64,000 nucleotides of DNA from Chryseobacterium sp. StRB126 (lineage in GTDB: Bacteria > Bacteroidota > Bacteroidia > Flavobacteriales > Weeksellaceae). A program made the translations under genes and the position numbers. Positions 62,901-64,000 of this stretch are shown here, piece by piece (positions within the stretch are counted from its first letter, which is position 1; every line of letters starts with the position of its first letter). Where the stretch lies: the NCBI RefSeq assembly GCF_000829375.1, contig NZ_AP014624.1, positions 2,232,001 through 2,296,000 of the forward strand, read 5' to 3'. The notes beneath the pieces are model-generated. The model was given only the letters and a program-made list of their open reading frames with translations. It was not told where the DNA came from and did no database searches.

Positions 62901-63088
62901 TCCACTCCGACGATCGGTCTGATATTATACTCCTGACAAAGCTTATAAAAATCATAGATCCCGGTAATGGTATTGATGTCTGTAAGAGCCAGGGTTTTAA
63001 TATTAAAATGTACAGCCTGATCAACCAGTTCTTTAATAGAAATGGTTCCATACCGAAGGCTGTGATAAGAATGACAATTCAGAAACAT
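59954..63088 (-). CDS. dnaE: DNA polymerase III alpha-like subunit (DnaE, second type)
   Basis: 1044 residues, shorter than replicative DnaE (about 1160 in Escherichia coli). An N-terminal PHP domain starts NCHSYHSLRYGTISIKELV; the polymerase palm has PPDFDIDW near residue 345, carrying two of the three catalytic Asp; fingers, HhH and OB-like regions follow. The gene is 7 bases downstream of a Y-family polymerase gene, the arrangement of error-prone DnaE/PolY cassettes. It probably acts in damage tolerance. The last 20 residues are hydrophobic and unusual, possibly a read-through past the ancestral end. Confidence 0.85.
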   Translation of the reverse strand: MFLNCHSYHSLRYGTISIKELVDQAVHFNIKTLALTDINTITGIYDFYKLCQEYNIRPIVGVEIRVQNELYYICLARNQKSIAEVNRLLTAYNCDGIEISKANPDFKDTFVIYPLENIPEQLSDHEFIGIRQNQLNLLIQPELKPFIHKMVILHPVTFTTHEEYELHKILRAIDHNTLISKLTEAHYCKDNEMFTDKKELLAQFYHKPQIIENTKYIVNTCHFDFDFSTPKNKKNFTDSRENDFELLKKLAYEGLSKRYSEDNLQAKARVDKELMVIKQLNFCAYFLITWDILQYSNRMGFMHVGRGSGANSIVSYCIGITDICPLELDLYFERFLNLNRKTPPDFDIDWSWQTRDIILEYIFDKYGKDHVAFCGTNVEFKYRSIFREVGKVFGLPKEELDTLATKPIHEHDNNSVSRQVHYYGKLLEKFPNQRSMHSCGILISEEPITNYSALEMPPKGFPIVQFDMYTAEEIGLEKFDILSQRGLGTINDTVKLVKEKKGIDIDIRDISLSKDEAQCNEFLSSGKTIGCFYIESPAMRGLLRRLKCDNYKVLVAASSIIRPGVAQSGMMREYIFRHNNPSKFEYFHDVFEKELGETYGIMVYQEDVIKIALHFGGLSAPDGDVLRRAMSGKGRSLSALQKVKDNFFESCKRLGHPEKLSMEVYRQIESFAGYSFCKAHSASYAVESYQSLYLKVYYPIEFMVSAINNGGGFYRTEVYIHEAKMSGATIHNPCVNLSEYQTTVYGLDVYLGLMHFEKLETRLAQLIPEERTQNGEYTSLENFVKRIPIGIETLQILIFIGAFRFTGKQKHELLIESRFLLGHNKVPFRHLTLLEEPQKDYKLPSIERNKFEDAFDEIEILGFPISFSPFDLLQTRYRGSVLVKDLLKFHKCQVKMLAYLISRKHVPTKKGSMYFGTWIDAEGEYFDTAHFPNCLEEYPFQGGGCYLLLGTVEVDFHFPTVTIHKMAKMPFIPDPRYSMDKEKSLEAQRNLHEDVSMTFRKPYPQEHEIGLPRRKTHKLLSITHVNNTLIIIIPIFSEYFFAVI

Positions 63089-63095
63089 CTTGTAC

Positions 63096-64000
63096 TTATT
63101 TTAATAAACCTGAAGCTCTTCCTACACTTGTTGCCCCAAACCTGTTCTTGATTTTATCCATTGTCTGATACAGAGATATCAACTCTTCCGTATCTTCAAA
63201 GAGATCCATCTGATGGCATCCGTGAACCAGTCCGGTAAACTTTACTCCTACTAACCTGATTCTCATACGCCTGGTATATACTTTTTTAAAGAGTTCTAAA
63301 ACATACCTAAGCAGGGTATGGTCAGCTGAGGTGTAAGGAATTCTGTATTGCTTGGTTTCCGTATCAAAATTGGCATAGCGGAGTTTTACCACCACTACCG
63401 ATACCAGCCATTTCTCTGCACGAAGTTGATAACAGAGTTTTTCAACCATTCCAGAGAGTATACTTTGGATACCCTGAATATCGATGGTGTCCTGAGCAAA
63501 AGTATCTTCGGTAGAGATGGATTTTCGTTCAGAGTAAGGAACTACAGGGGCTTCGTCAATTCCATGTGCTTTTTTCCAAAGTTCATATCCGTTTTTACCA
63601 ATCAGCTGCCCAAGCACATCAACAGGCATTTCAGAAAGTGTTTGTATCGTTCTGATCCCCAGTCTTGAGAGCAGTTGAAAGGTTACATCTCCGACCATAG
63701 GAATCTTCTTTACCGAAAGCGGGTTTAAAAACGGCTGTATGTCAGACTGTTTCACTTCCAATCTTCCGATTGGCTTTGATTCTCCGGTTCCGATTTTGGA
63801 TACGGTCTTATTAGTGGATAGAGCAAAACTTATCGGTAAACCTGTATTTTTCTGCACGCTTTCCGCTATTTCATGTGTCCATTTGTAACATCCGAAAAAC
63901 TGATCCATTCCGGAAAGATCCAAATAAAATTCATCGATGCTTGCCTTTTCAAGAACAGGTACTTTTTCCTGAATAATCTCCGTTACCATATGGGACATAT
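63096..64000 (-). CDS. Y-family DNA polymerase, C-terminal part (cut by window edge)
   Basis: 300 residues are visible; the gene continues past 64000, so the Met at 63998 is internal. The catalytic motif SIDEFYLDLSG retains both Asp and Glu, so this is an active Y-family enzyme and not the inactive ImuB type. Then come an HhH block (PMVGDVTFQLLSRLGIRTIQ) and the little-finger domain (RKSISTEDTF and onward). It should carry out translesion synthesis with the following DnaE. No LexA-type site can be checked because the 5' end is outside the window. Confidence 0.87.
   Translation of the reverse strand, partial: MSHMVTEIIQEKVPVLEKASIDEFYLDLSGMDQFFGCYKWTHEIAESVQKNTGLPISFALSTNKTVSKIGTGESKPIGRLEVKQSDIQPFLNPLSVKKIPMVGDVTFQLLSRLGIRTIQTLSEMPVDVLGQLIGKNGYELWKKAHGIDEAPVVPYSERKSISTEDTFAQDTIDIQGIQSILSGMVEKLCYQLRAEKWLVSVVVVKLRYANFDTETKQYRIPYTSADHTLLRYVLELFKKVYTRRMRIRLVGVKFTGLVHGCHQMDLFEDTEELISLYQTMDKIKNRFGATSVGRASGLLK

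Noticed and set aside
1..64000. tRNA, rRNA or known riboswitch genes
   Set aside because: No cloverleaf with a recognisable T-loop and acceptor end, no rRNA blocks and no riboswitch consensus were noticed. A covariance-model search would be decisive.

Overview
The window is AT-rich and reads like a chromosomal segment of a Bacteroidota bacterium of the Flavobacteriia, most likely Chryseobacterium or a close relative. The evidence is: genes without Shine-Dalgarno sites, an exact Bacteroidota-type promoter (TTTG-N19-TATATTTG at 44609-44639), secreted proteins whose mature ends begin AQIGIG / QVGINT, a GEVEDY-repeat surface protein, and membrane-bound TPR-AraC regulators. Genus is an inference; no rRNA or tRNA gene was seen. 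No database search was possible, so family names rest on motifs, lengths and gene order.

Region 1 (1-15244, all minus strand) is a tightly packed biosynthetic gene cluster of 16 genes. In transcription order it encodes an anthranilate/benzoate-type CoA ligase (PqsA-like), a KASIII-like protein without catalytic residues (PqsB-like), a KASIII with a Cys-His pair but no Asn (PqsC-like), an acyl carrier protein, a CrtI/CrtISO-like flavoprotein, an AurF-like diiron N-oxygenase, a KASIII with a full Cys-His-Asn triad (PqsD-like), a metallo-beta-lactamase-fold hydrolase (PqsE-like), a PqsH/PqsL-like FAD monooxygenase, FabG, a KS/chain-length-factor pair, a FabZ-like dehydratase, a type II thioesterase, and both anthranilate synthase subunits (the second cut by the window edge). 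This is essentially the content of Pseudomonas pqsABCDE-phnAB plus a pqsH/L gene, merged with a reducing-dehydrating type II polyketide set with no enoyl reductase. The simplest model is a 2-polyenyl-4-quinolone or its N-oxide.

Region 2 (15245-20380) holds a long divergent intergenic region, a pair of small helix-turn-helix (HTH) genes, and a three-gene operon of secreted C1q-like proteins ending in a terminator. Region 3 (20512-29138, minus) is a tandem array of terpene synthases: seven full-length genes, one frameshifted gene and two 3' fragments, with no tailoring gene or prenyltransferase. One intact copy (27100-28080) has lost every diagnostic catalytic motif.

Region 4 (29139-40734) has a 2206-residue surface protein with eight GEVEDY repeats, two small secreted proteins, a decayed/intact HTH pair and a TPR-AraC regulator. 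Region 5 (41644-48371) is an oxidoreductase block with two similar SDR-plus-membrane-protein modules, a GlcG-like protein, an AraC regulator, and a TetR regulator with matching operators in front of itself and of an aldehyde dehydrogenase operon. Region 6 (48762-59802) has a membrane LuxR-type regulator, a three-gene operon of secreted proteins, two more HTH loci, a Cys-rich secreted peptide and two TPR-AraC regulators. Region 7 (59954-64000, minus) encodes a second-type DnaE polymerase next to a Y-family polymerase, cut at the right edge.

Recurring themes are small HTH genes beside secreted-protein or TPR-AraC genes, heavy duplication and decay, and homopolymer tracts at or near start codons that could switch genes on and off.
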